Source: Ceratothoa steindachneri
Taxonomy: Eukaryota; Arthropoda; Malacostraca; Isopoda; Cymothoidae
Length of the DNA: 64,000 nt
Reading direction: 5' to 3'
NCBI GenBank assembly: GCA_963969495.1
Contig: OZ018329.1
Location: forward strand, 149,604,502-149,668,501
The translations under genes were made by a program, and so were the position numbers. This document shows positions 8,990 to 19,647 of this stretch, in pieces. Positions within the stretch are counted from its first letter, which is position 1. The number at the start of each line of letters is the position of its first letter. The notes under the pieces are model-generated. The model made no database searches. It was not told the origin of the DNA and was given only the letters and a program-made list of their open reading frames with translations.

Positions 8990-9314
8990 ACCCCATTTAG
9001 TATTGATATATAGCAACCTGACCTATTTGGCAAAGCTGTTAATGATCATATATTTGTTAGTTTCTTGGATATGTCCCAGAAGCTGTGTAACTATCTCCAG
9101 ATATTCCATTGTTTTTATTCCTCAACTCCCTCTGATAATAAAGAAATCCCTTTAGGTTAGTAGGTACCATGTTTCTGGTAGGCTCACCCCTTCATATTGT
9201 TTTATGTAAATTTTTCTAATATATTTCTAATTCCATTTTTCCGTAGATTTTTCTAATATATGTCTAATTCCATTTATCCTTCCTTTTTTTTAAGTGTTCA
9301 TTCACTATTAAAAT
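8990..9314. other. AT-rich non-coding stretch upstream of the 9315 exon
   Basis: No gene is visible. The base composition switches from G-rich to AT-rich at about 8990, marking the end of the retroelement. Two copies of a TTTTTCTAATATATNTCTAATTCCATTT motif sit at about 9211-9240 and 9247-9276. A T-rich tract ending in AAG at about 9291 could be a splice acceptor for the exon that follows. Confidence 0.5.
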
Positions 9315-9869
9315 ATGCCAGATCCTAGTGAATATGAAGACACTATTGTTATCAATGATTTACTTAGCTTCATGGTTTGCAAAGTACCAGTTTTATCAGA
9401 AAGTAACTTATTATATTGTTTAAGAAACTTTTATTCCAAGAGAGAAATTGATGAAGCTGTGAACACTTTCTATTCATCTGTCCCCACGGAAAAGTTAGAA
9501 ATTTATCAAAGTCAATATAAAGATGATTCATTATCAGTGCTTTACAATTTCTTTAAAAATTCTGATAGCTCACATTTGCCAATATTTGTATGCAAAAATT
9601 TGAATAATATTCCAAAGCTAGATTCTCAAGGCAAATTTTCTAGTAATTCTATTGAAGAAGATAAAGATCTAATCAGTGAACAGAATTTCATCAAGTCTCA
9701 GATTTCTGAGATAACTTCACTTGTGTATCAACTCAAGGATCAGATAACAGTTTTAACTAAAAATAAAGGTGGTCAAACGAGTAAAAATAATAAACAACGA
9801 GGTTTAGCTTACTTACAGAGACTCATTGATGAAGAAAAAAGAGAACAGAAAACTCATGATGCACATAAG
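9315..9869 (+). CDS. Candidate first coding exon: acidic protein with C-terminal coiled coil
   Basis: An open frame of 185 codons starts at ATG 9315 (context AAAATATGC) and runs to a GT donor at 9870 (CATAAG|GTATAT). If spliced there it ends in phase 0, which fits the next candidate exon. Residues 10-50 (INDLLSFMVCKVPVL ... LRNFYSKREIDEAV) look like a small helical N-terminal domain, residues 115-145 like a coiled coil, and the end is Lys/Arg/Gln-rich. I do not recognise the family with certainty. Similar short helical domains occur at the start of some invertebrate retroelement ORF1 proteins, so this could instead be a transposon relic. Codon use is ordinary and the frame is intact. Confidence 0.5.
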
Positions 9870-10499
9870 GTATATAATTAATATGCATTGTTGTAAGTTA
9901 AATCCATATTTTTAATTTATTCCTGTAGTGTTAGCTATTTTTTATTAAAGTTTATAGAATACAAAATTGTCATTCACTTAGTAAAAAAAAAAATTTAAAT
10001 TAATATTTTATGAGTCTAGTATGAATAAATCCTCATCCATCCTGAGGCTTGTCCACAAAGTAATAGATATTAAAAATACTTTTTATCTCATACTAAATGA
10101 GATTCTCATTGATTCTCATAGGAGTAGGTTATATATGTTCCTCAAACTGCAAAGATTGTGTGCAAAAATACATTGGGAAAATGATTGGTCTTGAAAGGTG
10201 CATATCACAATGTGACATAACTTAAAAACAAGTAAGCAAAGCTCCTCAAGGCTGCTGTGTAGGTTGTATTGGATTAATACATGGGTTATATACTTATCTT
10301 TTAAGACATGGGTTGTATACTCATCTTTTTAAACATAAGCATTTTACTTTTAAAGATGTTGTTTGCCCTTCCAAATAGGTGCCATCTGAAAGTAATTTTG
10401 CATTGGATTTCTTGGTCATTTGCTGGTCGCATAGTTATTGCCTCCTCATCTGCACTCCATCTTTGGTTGGCTGCAGAAGGGTTCTCACCTCAAAAGTGA
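9870..10499. other. Intron-like AT-rich sequence
   Basis: Nothing coding is visible. An A/T-rich spacer leads into the degraded minus-strand retroelement that begins near 10500. The phrase TGGGTTNTATACTNATCTTTT occurs twice (about 10281 and 10309), a local repeat. Confidence 0.4.
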
Positions 10500-11315
10500 A
10501 TCAATCACCTTTACTATCTTTTCCCTCTCCATTCCTACCTACTACTAACCAATCTCATTTGTTGCAGATATACTAATGGCTTGTGATCCGTCTTCATCAC
10601 AAACTTCACACCATACAAAAAAAGCTCAACACTTAATGTTATGTCTATTAGTTCTCATCCTATTGTTGAACACTTTTGTTCTGTATTCTAAGCCTTGGAC
10701 TCAAATCCACTTATCCTTTTTACATTCTCACCATTCATCCTTTCCTCTTGCATTAAATGGCCACCCATACAATAATCAATAACATTGGTGTACAACTCTA
10801 CATCTTTGCATTCTCTCTAAAATCAAAGTATGTCTATTCACAGCTGCTTCAATCTTTTATACTCTTCATTCCTACTATCCTTACATTTAATCACTACACT
10901 ACGTTTCCTTTCCAAAGACTTATAGTCAATGGGTAACTGATTACAGAGCAATTCTTCTGAGTTTTCTCTGGATTTCTATTAACTCCCAGAAAGGACTTCA
11001 ACTACCTTACCATTATTGGTTAGGAAACATTCATACATTCTCTATGAAGCTCTCAGATCTCTGCAACCCACTTTCACTAATTTAATGCCCAAGGAATTCA
11101 ACATCACATTAGTAACTTCATTCCAGCTCCTTCCAAAGCCCTTGCTCCATTCACTAAAGTCAAATGTTCTCAAAAACTTTTGTAATCAAAATTTCATCTA
11201 TAAACACATTCCTAGTTGCAAACCTACTCAATCCAATATTCATAGCACATTGAAAGACCCTGGGGGTATTTGGGTATTTTCCCAATTCAAAACTGAAGTT
11301 TGGGAACTGGTAATG
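10500..11315 (-). pseudogene. Second, older relic of the same gypsy-like family (RT-RNase H), minus strand
   Basis: Reading the minus strand downward from about 11310 gives QFPNFSFELGKYPNTP, VFQCAMNIGLSRFATRNVF and IDEILITK. These line up with the RT at 4105-4215 (QFRNLSFGLANAPGAFQRAMN, FIDDILI). Further down, ERMNGENVKRISGF and FLYGVKFVMKTDHKPLVY match the RNase H part at 4640-4815. Stops and shifts are frequent and the catalytic Asp pair has become Asp-Glu. The copy is in the opposite orientation and much more diverged than the one at 1-8990. Confidence 0.7.
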
Positions 11316-11467
11316 CTTTCTTGCAGTGGAGAAAAGTTACTCTCCTAATTTCCTTACTCACCACTTTGGCATTACCCCAAACTACCTTTGAAAAGAATGT
11401 CATTTCATACATACTATATACACATCAGGAAAGTCTTCCACTGTCCTTTCATATCAGCACTATCAGA

Positions 11468-11472
<5 letters not shown>

Positions 11473-11515
<43 letters not shown>
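11473..11515. repeat. (CA)n microsatellite
   Basis: About 21 uninterrupted AC dinucleotides. It gives rise to spurious Thr-His open frames. Confidence 0.98.
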
Positions 11516-11516
<1 letters not shown>

Positions 11517-12177
11517 CAATCACTCCCATATGTCTTACTCTTCTATTTCTTACACTGCAGGACCCCATAAGAGGCGCAGCAATTTGCCTTCCTGGCCGCC
11601 GTGCTGACAAGACTCAGCGACCTGTCTGGCCCCAACTTAGCCTCTTCTCCTTCTTTCAGACAGCTTGTATTTCTCCCCTATTTCCTCACTTCCCTTACAA
11701 CCTCTCCCACAACTTTCTCTTGTCGGCCTCTATTTTCTCAGGGTAGATGCTGACCTTTTTCTCAGCCAACTATCCCAGATCGGGGCTGAGGGGGGAGGGG
11801 ACAATGTTCCCTAACCCCTGAGCTCCAGTTCGGGATGGTTGGTTTTTAACAACCTACTTCATCCCCACCCATACCTTCCTCACATCACTTTTCCTTTTCT
11901 CTTCACACACTATCAATTTTATGACATGCCCAAGGTGGAGCCACCATGCTGAAGGGCTGCCAAGTCACCAGGTGGGAGGGGTGGCCTTAAATGGTGGCAT
12001 CTGGCTCTGCCAGGCCCTGTACGCACCCCTTGCAGAGCAGGCTACTGTGAGGGGTGATGAGCTATTGCTTCCCATAAGAAAAAGAGGGTCACCAGGCCCC
12101 AAGATATTGAATTAAAAAATCTCCCATCAATTTTCCCTGTTCCATCGTCAGAGCCGCCCTCGGGAAGCTAAAAAAAA

Positions 12178-13120
12178 ATGGAGCCCATCCTCCCTGTGCT
12201 TGCACAGGGTACCCTCCAAATTTTTCTAACTGGAGAGGAGACTTACTCCTCTCCTTCGACTATGGGTGTAGGGGACTTCCCCTCACTCCCTTCTCTGGAG
12301 GTGCTTTCGGGCACCTCCCTCTTCCCAGCCGCAGTCCCCTCCTTTTCTTTGCAAGGGGACTGCCAAGAAAGCCAGCAGGCAGCCCATAACCGAACGCTCC
12401 CCATTGGAACAGCTCGGTAGGGCAAACCCCCCTTAGGGGGCAGAGGGAAGCCAGGCCCCTTCTCTCACTTCCCTCAAGACTCATTCCGCGAGGCTTAGGA
12501 CTTGGTCCTGGCGCGCCCGGCTCTGCCTGGGACGTCATATGCCTCAATAGTTAGAAAGGCACCCTCTGCTCCTGGCCCATCCAGGCCAACGAGCACAGTT
12601 GTTTGCGCGCCCATTCGGAGCCCTTCTGCGGGCTCTACCCAACCCGGGCGCTCCCCTGGTAAAGCTGGCGGCAAAAAGGGTTCATACCCAGCCCCGGCTA
12701 AAACCAGGGCTCATCCCTCTTCCCCCAGCGTGACCGTTTCCCGTAAGGTGAAATGGCCACGCGCCTCCACCGAGTCGTTAGACTCACAGGAGGCAAAACC
12801 CCTGAAATGGTCGCTAGGACATCTTCGGGGGTTCCTAAAGCTGTCCCCCGAAAGGAGGTGGAGCGAGTGGCTCGGAGACGGTGGTTCCTCGAAAAGAGGG
12901 CCCCCCGCCTCCGAAGCCGCAACGTCCGCCCAAGGTTTCGAGGCGGAGGGAGGAAAAGACTTGCATGGCGAGCCCAACCTCCCCCAATAAGTCCTCGAAG
13001 GCGACAGCGCCTTCAGCGCTTTGTCCGGCCAACAGTGCCCGGGGTTCTGCCCCCGGGAAGCGTACGGCCATTCCCGTGAGGGTCTTCAGTTCGAGGAGGG
13101 CCTCCGCGTCTCCACCGAGC
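12178..13120 (+). pseudogene. LINE copy A ORF1 (gag-like), central part deleted
   Basis: The ATG at 12178 aligns with ORF1 starts at 24897 (copy B) and 45323 (copy C), all preceded by an A-tract. The Pro/Ser/Thr-rich N-terminus is present to about 12475. The sequence then jumps to the basic C-terminal part (LARPALPGTSYASIVRKAPS, about 12508-12567). The zinc knuckles found in copy C at 46745-46925 are missing here. The product would be a nucleic-acid-binding Gag-like protein. Confidence 0.7.
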
Positions 13121-13815
13121 TAGGCCTGGAGGGCATATTCCTTCAATGGAATTGCCGTAGACTCCAGGCCAACTGGGAGGAGCTGCAGAGGCTCGTCTCG
13201 TCCCGTTCCCCGTTAGCTATCTTTTTGCTGGAGACCATGCTAGGCACGTGCCCCCTGCCCGCCCTCCCGGGGTATAAGGGTCTTGCAACCCCACCACCGC
13301 GGGATGGCCCGGCTGGGGGATGCGTGGTTTACACCCGGCATGATGTCTCCGTTCTTCCTTTCTCTTTAGATACCTCCTTTCAGGCAGTGGCTGTGCAGCT
13401 GCACCTGGATAGGAGGTATACTATCATTTCTGCATACATTCCACCGTCAGCTGACTTCGACGCGGGGGACTTCCGTGCGTCGTGGCACGGTTGCCGAGGC
13501 CCTATCTCTTGCTTGGAGATATAAACGGCAGGCATCCTCTCTGGGAAGACTACTCAATAAATCCCAGGGGACAAGTCCTTGCCGATCTGATCGAAGAGCT
13601 TGAGATGGGTGTCCTAAACGTGGATGAGTTTACGCATCACTGTCCGAGAACCGCTTCATTTTCTTGCCTTGATCTATCTCTGCTCTGTGGATGCACAGCC
13701 TGATTTTGATTGAGGATGGTCAATGACCTCCATGGTAATGATCACTTTCCCATTCAAATATCATTTTCAGGGCGGCTGTCGCCTGAGAACCCACCTCGGT
13801 GGTGCTTGGCGCAGG
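13120..13815 (+). pseudogene. LINE copy A ORF2 endonuclease (APE type)
   Basis: The segment shows GIFLQWNCRRLQANW at the start, LAIFLLETML for the catalytic Glu motif, YTIISAYIPPSADF, LLLGDINGRHPLW with the Asn/Asp motif, and GNDHFPIQISF, which corresponds to the SDH motif of APE endonucleases. The enzyme nicks the target DNA to prime reverse transcription. Two frame changes (near 13510 and 13705) break the frame. The catalytic motifs themselves are readable. Confidence 0.8.
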
Positions 13816-14364
13816 TGCGGTGGCCTGCATTTCAGGAAATGACTGAATTCTCTATCTCAGTCGAGGAGTTTAGGTCGGTAGATGAGGCCGTTGAGTTCTT
13901 CTCCGGCAACCTCATCGCCGTGGGCCTGACTACTATTCCTAGGACGTCTGGCCGTTTTGCACGCCGACCACTCCCATGGTGGTCGGCTGAGTGTGAGACT
14001 GCCCTGAAACAGAAACCTTAGACCTACATGCGCTATAAGCGCCGCCCGAACGATTTCACTGTCGCTGAATTTCGTCGGGGTAGGGCTAGGTTCCGGTATA
14101 TTTCGAAGCACGCCCGCCGCTCTTCTTGGCGGGAATACGTGTCTTCACTTAACGGGAAGACCCCCTTTAGCTGAGGTGTGGAAGCGAGTCAAAAGGATTC
14201 GGGGCAAGTTCTCGCAGGACCCCCCTCCTGTTCTCCAGGAGAATGGGACTGCAATCTCGGACCCCGCGTTCGTGGCGGAATCCTTAGCGACCGCTTTTTC
14301 CGCATTCTCCAGCCGGGATGCTGCTCCGCCAGCATACAATGCTTGTTTTTTGTTGTTTTCTTTG

Positions 14365-14571
14365 TAGGTGGCACGATCCTGCGACGGGGGAAGGTTGACC
14401 TCCCCCCAACCCCAGAACTTGCTTCCTAATTGTTGCCATCTTCCCTCATTATCGTTGTTTTTTCATATTCTTATTTTAAAGTAGCTTAGTGCTAGGCTGT
14501 CGTGATTCCGGCGACTTATGCCCATGTGGGCAGTTGCCAGATAGGCTCCTAAAATAAAAAAATAAAAAAAA
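14365..14571 (+). repeat. Conserved LINE 3' tail (copy A)
   Basis: The tail contains a C-rich hairpin region, ATTTTAAAGTAGCTTAGTGCTAGGC, CGACTTATGCCCATGTGGGCAGTTGCCAGAT and an A-rich end. The same order of motifs ends copies B, C and D and the isolated tails at 3903 and 55640. CGACT...AGT(T/C)G with GCCC/GGGC inside can fold into a short stem-loop, probably the RT recognition element. Confidence 0.8.
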
Positions 14572-14583
14572 TACACTGCAGGA

Positions 14584-15180
14584 TCAAGAGAATGTCCAGT
14601 CTCTGGTATATTATTGTATCATTCTATACAAGTCCAAGTCCCCCTTACTTAACAGACCCTAATTTGCAAACAACGTCTATAAACTTCCACTTTCTTAGTC
14701 TCTTTCCAATGTTCCTATTTTACCATCACTCAATTCATTAATCATCACACATTAATAATTTCATCATTCCCATTAATCACTGTATACAAGCAGCTTGCAC
14801 ATCCTTAAAAGGGCGACCCTTCAATCCTAGATGGCACTGGCACGATGTCCTTTATGTCATGGGATCACCCTCCAGAAGCTCCTAGAAGAGGAAGCCATTG
14901 GAGGCTAAACTGACACAAGAAACCAGTCCTATAACAGGACATGAAACCCTGGGAATGGCTACAGCCACCCTGGCACACACTACAGTTTTTTTGACAGATT
15001 CCTCTCACTGGAGACATTGAGATCAATCCTTGGCCCATCCACATATGCGTATGTCCAACATGCTCCAAAAATGTCATCTTGAATCAACAGACTTAAGGGT
15101 TCATTTCACTGCTACTCTTGCAAAAGCTTGATCCATTCAACATGTACAACACAAAAAAAAAACACCTAATATAAACCTGC
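14584..15180. other. Intron-like sequence, no gene seen
   Basis: This resumes directly after the target duplication of LINE copy A, so it was continuous with 11516-11550 before the insertion. A 70-codon minus-strand frame (14865-15077, Cys/Gly-rich) has no recognisable domain. Confidence 0.4.
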
Positions 15181-15185
15181 TACTC

Positions 15186-15660
15186 ATGCCCCACTCTTTC
15201 CTACCCTCTCCCAACCCACCCATTCCTCCCACACAATCCAACCAAATCCCTTCCCTCTTCACCCCCACCTATGCCTTTATTACCATCATCTTCACCAATA
15301 CCATCTCTATCCCCTCCTCCATTATCCTCACCTCTACCTCCACCTTCATTATCAATATCATCACCACCCCTTCCTCCATCATCTTCATCCACTTTGCCCT
15401 ATCCAGCTGTGCCGAACATACTCTGTATACATAACTTTAACACAATTCAAATAAATATAGACAGCATTAACACTAAATAAAACTTCTTGAAACAGCACAA
15501 CATATACATTGCCATCGTACAGGAAACAAAACTGTACAACACGAAGGACACCTTCCTTCCCACACCTCACCACCATCACGCAGGTCCAGGCTGAAGGCAT
15601 TTAGAGTGGACTCATCACCCTGTTAAACAAATTTGTACATAAAGTTCACAGCTACCAGTA
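15186..15660 (+). pseudogene. Relic of a LINE endonuclease preceded by a Pro/Ser/Thr-rich segment
   Basis: The stretch 15186-15425 is a pyrimidine-rich region coding Pro, Ser, Thr and Ile. It is followed by IIQINIDSINTK, then NFLKQHNIYIAIVQETKLY at about 15483-15540, which matches the APE-type endonuclease start of many non-LTR retrotransposons (catalytic Glu in QETKL). Stops follow at once. It is not the same family as copies A-D. It may be an old RTE- or Jockey-like element. Confidence 0.55.
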
Positions 15661-16300
15661 CACAAACTAATTCTCTCCCCACAGCAGCACTGCAAAGTGT
15701 GCACTGATAACAAATCCCACCCGGCATCAGTAAAAGTTTACCTCCCCTTCCCTCAAACTTAACCCATTGTTCCAATAAATTTGCCACAGTCCAGCATACT
15801 CATAAACGGTCCATGCTCTCTGTAGACTGTTACACATGGTACCTGGTGGAGCAGCCATCCTCCTAGCCCCAGTACTGCTGGCAGTCTTGAACTAGATTGA
15901 AACTACCCAGGCTTTATTCCTAGACATTTCCATTTTGCACTTTTTTTCAACGCTTTTTACAATACCGGTGGAGGGGGTATATAAACTGTTACATGTTGGA
16001 GTGGCATCCTCCCTCTTGAGTGCAGATAAGGAAAGTTTGGCTTACTGGATTGGCTTGAAATGTTTGACAAGGGCAGCCAGCACATTCCTCCTTTCCCTCC
16101 ATACACTCACTTTTCTTTTTTGGTATCCCTTATTTTTCTACCTAGGATTAAGGTCCAGCATGGAGAAACCCTATGCAGTTCACTACATAACTGGAGGGGC
16201 TGCACATCCTTCCCCCTGCCCAGTGCCAGGGTATGATAATAGATGATCGCCCACCCTGAACTATAATTCTGACAAGAAATGAATATAAGAAAGTGTATAA
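15661..16300. other. LINE 5'-leader-like debris and unassigned sequence
   Basis: Around 15825-15860 and 15960-16015 the text (TGTTACATG..., GGAGGGGGTATATAAACTGTTACATG, GGAGTGGCATCCTCCC) resembles the long 5' leader found at 23298 and 33222, but strongly diverged. No intact gene is present. Confidence 0.4.
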
Positions 16301-16309
16301 GCATAGTTT

Positions 16310-17335
16310 TATTTAAAATTTTATAAGGGCACCGGCATTCACCAACAGCTTCTCAAGCCACCCAGGAACCAGAACAACTGATTTCACAAGGAACTCTTGT
16401 GGGATGGAAGACATAACTTCTCATATTCGCCAAGCAAAGTTATTTGTTTGGTAGAGTAAACTTGCTCTTTTAACCAACGCAAATAAAAAAGTCCTAGACT
16501 GTTAAGTTAAGACTTCTGGCTGGCCACTCATGCACTCCACGACAACCCATCCATCTCCCAGGAAGTGAGCATTTAGCCATTCACAAACAATAGAAAAATG
16601 TGGAGGGATGCCATCTTGCAAGAAAATCAAATCTTTAATATTCTCCCAAGTACTGATAGCTGGCCAGGTTTCATCTTGCAGCATGGTGAGGTACCTTTCG
16701 GCATTCATGATATTGCGAAGGATGAAGGGACCCACAATCCTGTCTGAAGTCATTTTATACCATCCTGTTACCTTGGGTGGATTCTGCATTTTTTCATCAG
16801 TAATCTGAAGATCTTCTCCCACCCAGTAGTGGCAGTTGTGATAGTTCACAAACCCACCAATGTGGAATCCGGCTTCATCACAAGATATTAGACCAAGCCA
16901 GCATCACCTTCCCCATTTCCATATGAACGTTGCAGTCTTCAGCGGAGAGTAGTGCAGCTTCCAAGCACGCCATTTAAGCTTTTTGAGCACAGTTCGTACA
17001 CAGTGAAAGGACAACCCACTTTCCCTTGCTGCTTGTTGAATTAACTTTTGGGGGGTTATGAGTAAACATTTCATGAACACCTTGCACTACTTCTCGGTCA
17101 CTGGAATTGGGAGGGCGACCACTTCTTCGAGTATCAGTTACAGATCCTGTAGCCATGAGATTTACCTCACAATTGTTGATCATCTTAACATCATCTTGAG
17201 CGTGCCTTCCTTTAATGGTTCTCCACCATCTTTGCACTTGAACAACAGATCTCCAAACTTCATAGCGTGCCACTGGCTGTGCATACCGCTATAGGGTAAG
17301 ATGTCCATCCATGTTTGTAGGACTTCCAAATTTGA
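16310..17335 (-). pseudogene. Tc1/mariner-superfamily transposase relic
   Basis: Read on the minus strand from about 17330 to 16310 it gives the N-terminal DNA-binding region (KFGDLLFKCKDGGEPLKEGT, then VQVQRWWRTIKGRHAQDD after a shift), SVTDTRRSGRPPNSSDREVV, then GFVNYHNCHYWVGEDLQI, NAERYLTMLQDETWPAISTW, LIFLQDGIPPHFSIVCEWLN with the second catalytic Asp, and a C-terminal VMSSIPQEFLVKSVV. These are landmarks of a mariner-like DD(D/E) transposase widely found in arthropods. The segment that should hold the third catalytic residue is lost near 16490-16510. At least four breaks. Confidence 0.8.
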
Positions 17336-17339
17336 AAAA

Positions 17340-18301
17340 AAAATATTCTGAAAAGAAAACAATATAGATTTAATTCTCATACATCAAGAAACATACACAA
17401 AAAAATATATAAAAATATTACAATATATAAATAAATTATAATTATTTTAAAATATGATAAGGAGTTAATTTTCAATCTCCCTGTATTTTCCTCTTTATTA
17501 TTTACTCTATCCCTTCTAACTTTTCTTCTTATTAGGCAGAGAGGTTCTGGTGGTTTGGAAGACTTGCAGCAAGGGGCAAGATATACTATGAGGTCCCTAT
17601 CTTCTGCAAATGCTGAAGTGTGAAAGTCAAGCTTGGAATGACCTATATACCAAAATGCAATCTAAGAATAAATGTGATGTTAATTACTTGTTGGTATTCA
17701 GGATATTGTTTATTTATTTATTTTTATTCCTCTTTCTACAGTGAGCTATGCTACCCACATTGGTTGACATCAGAAAAAAAAACCTTGTAGTCAAATTTCT
17801 TTCCCTATATTTTATATTATTGCCTGGTATTTTCATCTTATTGATGTTTTGTTAAAAAATTATTTAAAGGGTAATGAAACTGAATGTTGAATAAAAATCA
17901 CAATTTATAAGCGATGAAAATTCTAGCAAAGGTTTCTTCAGAGGCAAAAGAATACAAATAGCTGAGTATATGGCCTATAGTGTTAGATCAATTTGAGGGA
18001 TAGGGTTTTACAAGGATGTGTCAATGTCACCCAAAATGGACCTGGCAGTCAGTGTTATAAGCATAATCAAATTTCATGGATGCATTTAAATGTTAAACAA
18101 GAATAACCCTATTACTTTTTACCCTTTTTTTGACATGAAAAAATTTAGGGGTGATGTCCTTTTTTGAAATTGTTTCTTAATAATAATTTTGTGCATGTAA
18201 TATTCTACCATTTTCCTTTTTTTCCCCCTCATTTTATCAACAATTAAACAAATGATTGCCATTATGCATTTAGTTGATTTACTGTTTGTATCCTATTGTA
18301 G
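17340..18301. other. AT-rich intron sequence ending in a splice acceptor
   Basis: No gene or repeat family is recognised. The stretch ends with TATCCTATTGTAG, a good acceptor for the exon at 18302. Confidence 0.5.
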
Positions 18302-18454
18302 GACATTTTTGATGATTTTGATGAACCTTTAGAAGAGGAGGAGGAGGAGGAGGAAGAAGATGAAGAATATGAGGAGGAGGAAGATGAAGAAGAAAGCCTG
18401 CACTTAAAGGCCAACAGGGTCCAAAGAAGTCTTGTAAAGAATGTTGAGTCTGTG
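18302..18454 (+). CDS. Glu-rich internal exon of the zinc-finger gene
   Basis: 153 bases, 51 codons, phase 0 at both ends, bounded by TTGTAG| and GTG|GTAATG. It encodes DIFDDFDEPLEEE followed by an acidic run of about 20 Glu/Asp residues and then HLKANRVQRSLVKNVESV. The following exon (22692) also begins in phase 0. Acidic linkers of this kind are common in transcription regulators. The identity as an exon is inferred from splice sites and frame; no expression evidence is available here. Confidence 0.65.
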
Positions 18455-18828
18455 GTAATGCATTTGTTATTTTGCCTTCCTTTCAAGCTACAGTTTATTC
18501 ATCTAACCCTTTATGCCCAACTGTGACAAATTTGTCACATAGGAAATAAGGGCTTATAGTGAAGGCAAGTGAATGTGACGAGTATAACACATGTTCTGTT
18601 TAGATTCACACATGGGTTGCATCAGATTTGTGCACCTTTTACCACTTAATAAACACAATAAAAGTAATTTTTTTTTTATTTTTAAACATTTATTCAAGGC
18701 ATACAGGGTTCTTATTCACTTTTTCTAAGCAGGGAAGATCTGATCAAAACTTTATCTCACATTTATATTTATTCTGATTATTCCTTTTGCTGGCTCTTGA
18801 TTAGGGTGGGGTTTTTATAAGATTGTCC
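18455..18828. other. Intron with a perfect 18-bp palindrome
   Basis: TGTGACAAATTTGTCACA at 18522-18539 is a perfect palindrome next to CCCTTTATGCCC. It may be one end of another decayed miniature element. Nothing coding is seen. Confidence 0.5.
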
Positions 18829-19127
18829 TTAACATGTTCGTGACCCAATCGCCAACTGCTTTCTCTATCTGTAGGGCCATGATGGAAATTTCCATCATTT
18901 ATAGGGGGGGGGCAATTTGTGGCTTATGACTGAAATCACCATGTTTTCCATTTGTTTTATTGACAACTTTGAAGCTTGGGCCTGTGAGTAGACTTACAGA
19001 GATTATCGTATGTCTGTTTTAAAAGTACCAAACTTGCTTGGGGCATCTGATAGTAGGGTGACACCAAGGACCTACTAGTAAACTACCAAATGACGGATAT
19101 ATCTGTCATGGGCCGCGAACGTGTTAA
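18829..19127. mobile_element. piggyBac-type MITE with TTAA at both ends
   Basis: TTAA at 18829-18832 is followed by CATGTTCGTGACCCA. At the other end TGGGCCGCGAACGTG precedes TTAA at 19124-19127. The reverse complement of the right end, CACGTTCGCGGCCCA, matches the left end at 12 of 15 positions. A TTAA target duplication is diagnostic of piggyBac elements. Inner hairpins TGATGGAAATTTCCATCA (left) and TGACGGATATATCTGTCA (right) are further palindromes. No transposase is encoded in the 299 bases, so it is non-autonomous. Confidence 0.72.
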
Positions 19128-19524
19128 TGAAAAAATGGGGTTGAAGGAATGATTGTCAGGCTGATTCAGTTTAGATCTCAGCATATATCTTCTCTGGATG
19201 ACCGTAATTTAATGAAAAATTAGAAATATGAAATAATCCTTTGCATTATCCTATTATTGTGGAAAGCCTAAAATATTATGAAACATGAATATGAAAGTAT
19301 GTATTATATGATTATAATTTGAGGGATTCTCGCTCTCATAAAAGTTGAATGGACAAATGGTACATTTTATAATGAAAACTGAATTCCAAATTAACTCATT
19401 TATTAGAGGCTCATTCATTTTATTAAAATATATTGCTCGTTACTTGTGAATTATTGGTGAGTGAATATTGAAAACAAAAATGGGAATCAATTGCAGATGC
19501 ATTTTTACCTAATGCCACCATATA
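19128..19524. other. AT-rich intron
   Basis: No gene or known repeat is seen between the two miniature elements. Confidence 0.5.
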
Positions 19525-19647
19525 CCGGGTGTCCCCCCAAAAATGTATACACACTTTAAATAATTGTAAATTTTGAAAATGAAATGTATTTTAATAAATA
19601 CCTACTTTACAATTATTTAAAGTGTGTATATATTTTGGAGGGACACC
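19525..19647. mobile_element. Palindromic MITE with mariner-like GGGTGTCC termini
   Basis: The left arm starts GGGTGTCCCCCCAAAAATGTATACACAC and continues to AATTGTAAA. The right arm is its near-perfect inverted copy, ending in TGTGTGTATATATTTTGGAGGGACACC, with only about 35 bases between them. ATA/TA flanks fit Tc1/mariner target duplication. The whole 123-bp element folds into one long hairpin. GGGTGTCC-type ends occur in mariner-like families, so the transposase relic at 16310-17335 may belong to a related source. Confidence 0.85.

Larger units (their letters stand above)
1..8990 (+). mobile_element. Decayed Ty3/gypsy-like LTR retrotransposon with OTU-like domain and two proteases
   Basis: Reading along the plus strand I can recognise an LTR-like arm (1-806), a primer-binding-like site, gag, protease, RT, RNase H, an OTU-like region, a second protease and integrase, in that order. 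An inverted LTR-like arm (7024-8253) then breaks the end of pol, and a tail of the same base composition (8288-8987) follows. The coding strand is strikingly poor in C and rich in GTG/GAG codons, unlike the surrounding DNA, so the borders are easy to see. Multiple stops, frameshifts and a nested insertion show that the copy is dead. The left end lies outside the window. RT-RNase H-integrase order places it with Ty3/gypsy; the two domains between RNase H and integrase are unusual. Confidence 0.85.
11563..14571 (+). mobile_element. LINE copy A (RNase H-bearing family), internally deleted, with 12-bp target duplication
   Basis: The copy begins with CCCCATAAGAGGCGCAGC, like copy C (CCCCGTAAGGGGCGCGGC), and ends with the conserved tail and an A-rich tract. 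TACACTGCAGGA occurs at 11551-11562 and 14572-14583 as a perfect target duplication, so both ends are certain. Compared with copy C it lacks the middle of ORF1 (junction near 12478) and everything from the RT to the 3' untranslated region (junction near 14345-14365). It keeps the ORF1 start, the endonuclease and the linker. It cannot be autonomous. Both ends being intact suggests that it was mobilised in deleted form or deleted later. Confidence 0.92.

Noticed and set aside
11388..11570. Open frame with a Thr-His run
   Set aside because: It is produced by the (CA)n microsatellite.
12243..13071. Several GC-rich open frames on both strands
   Set aside because: They overlap LINE ORF1 and reflect GC-rich composition; only the frame matching copies B and C was kept.
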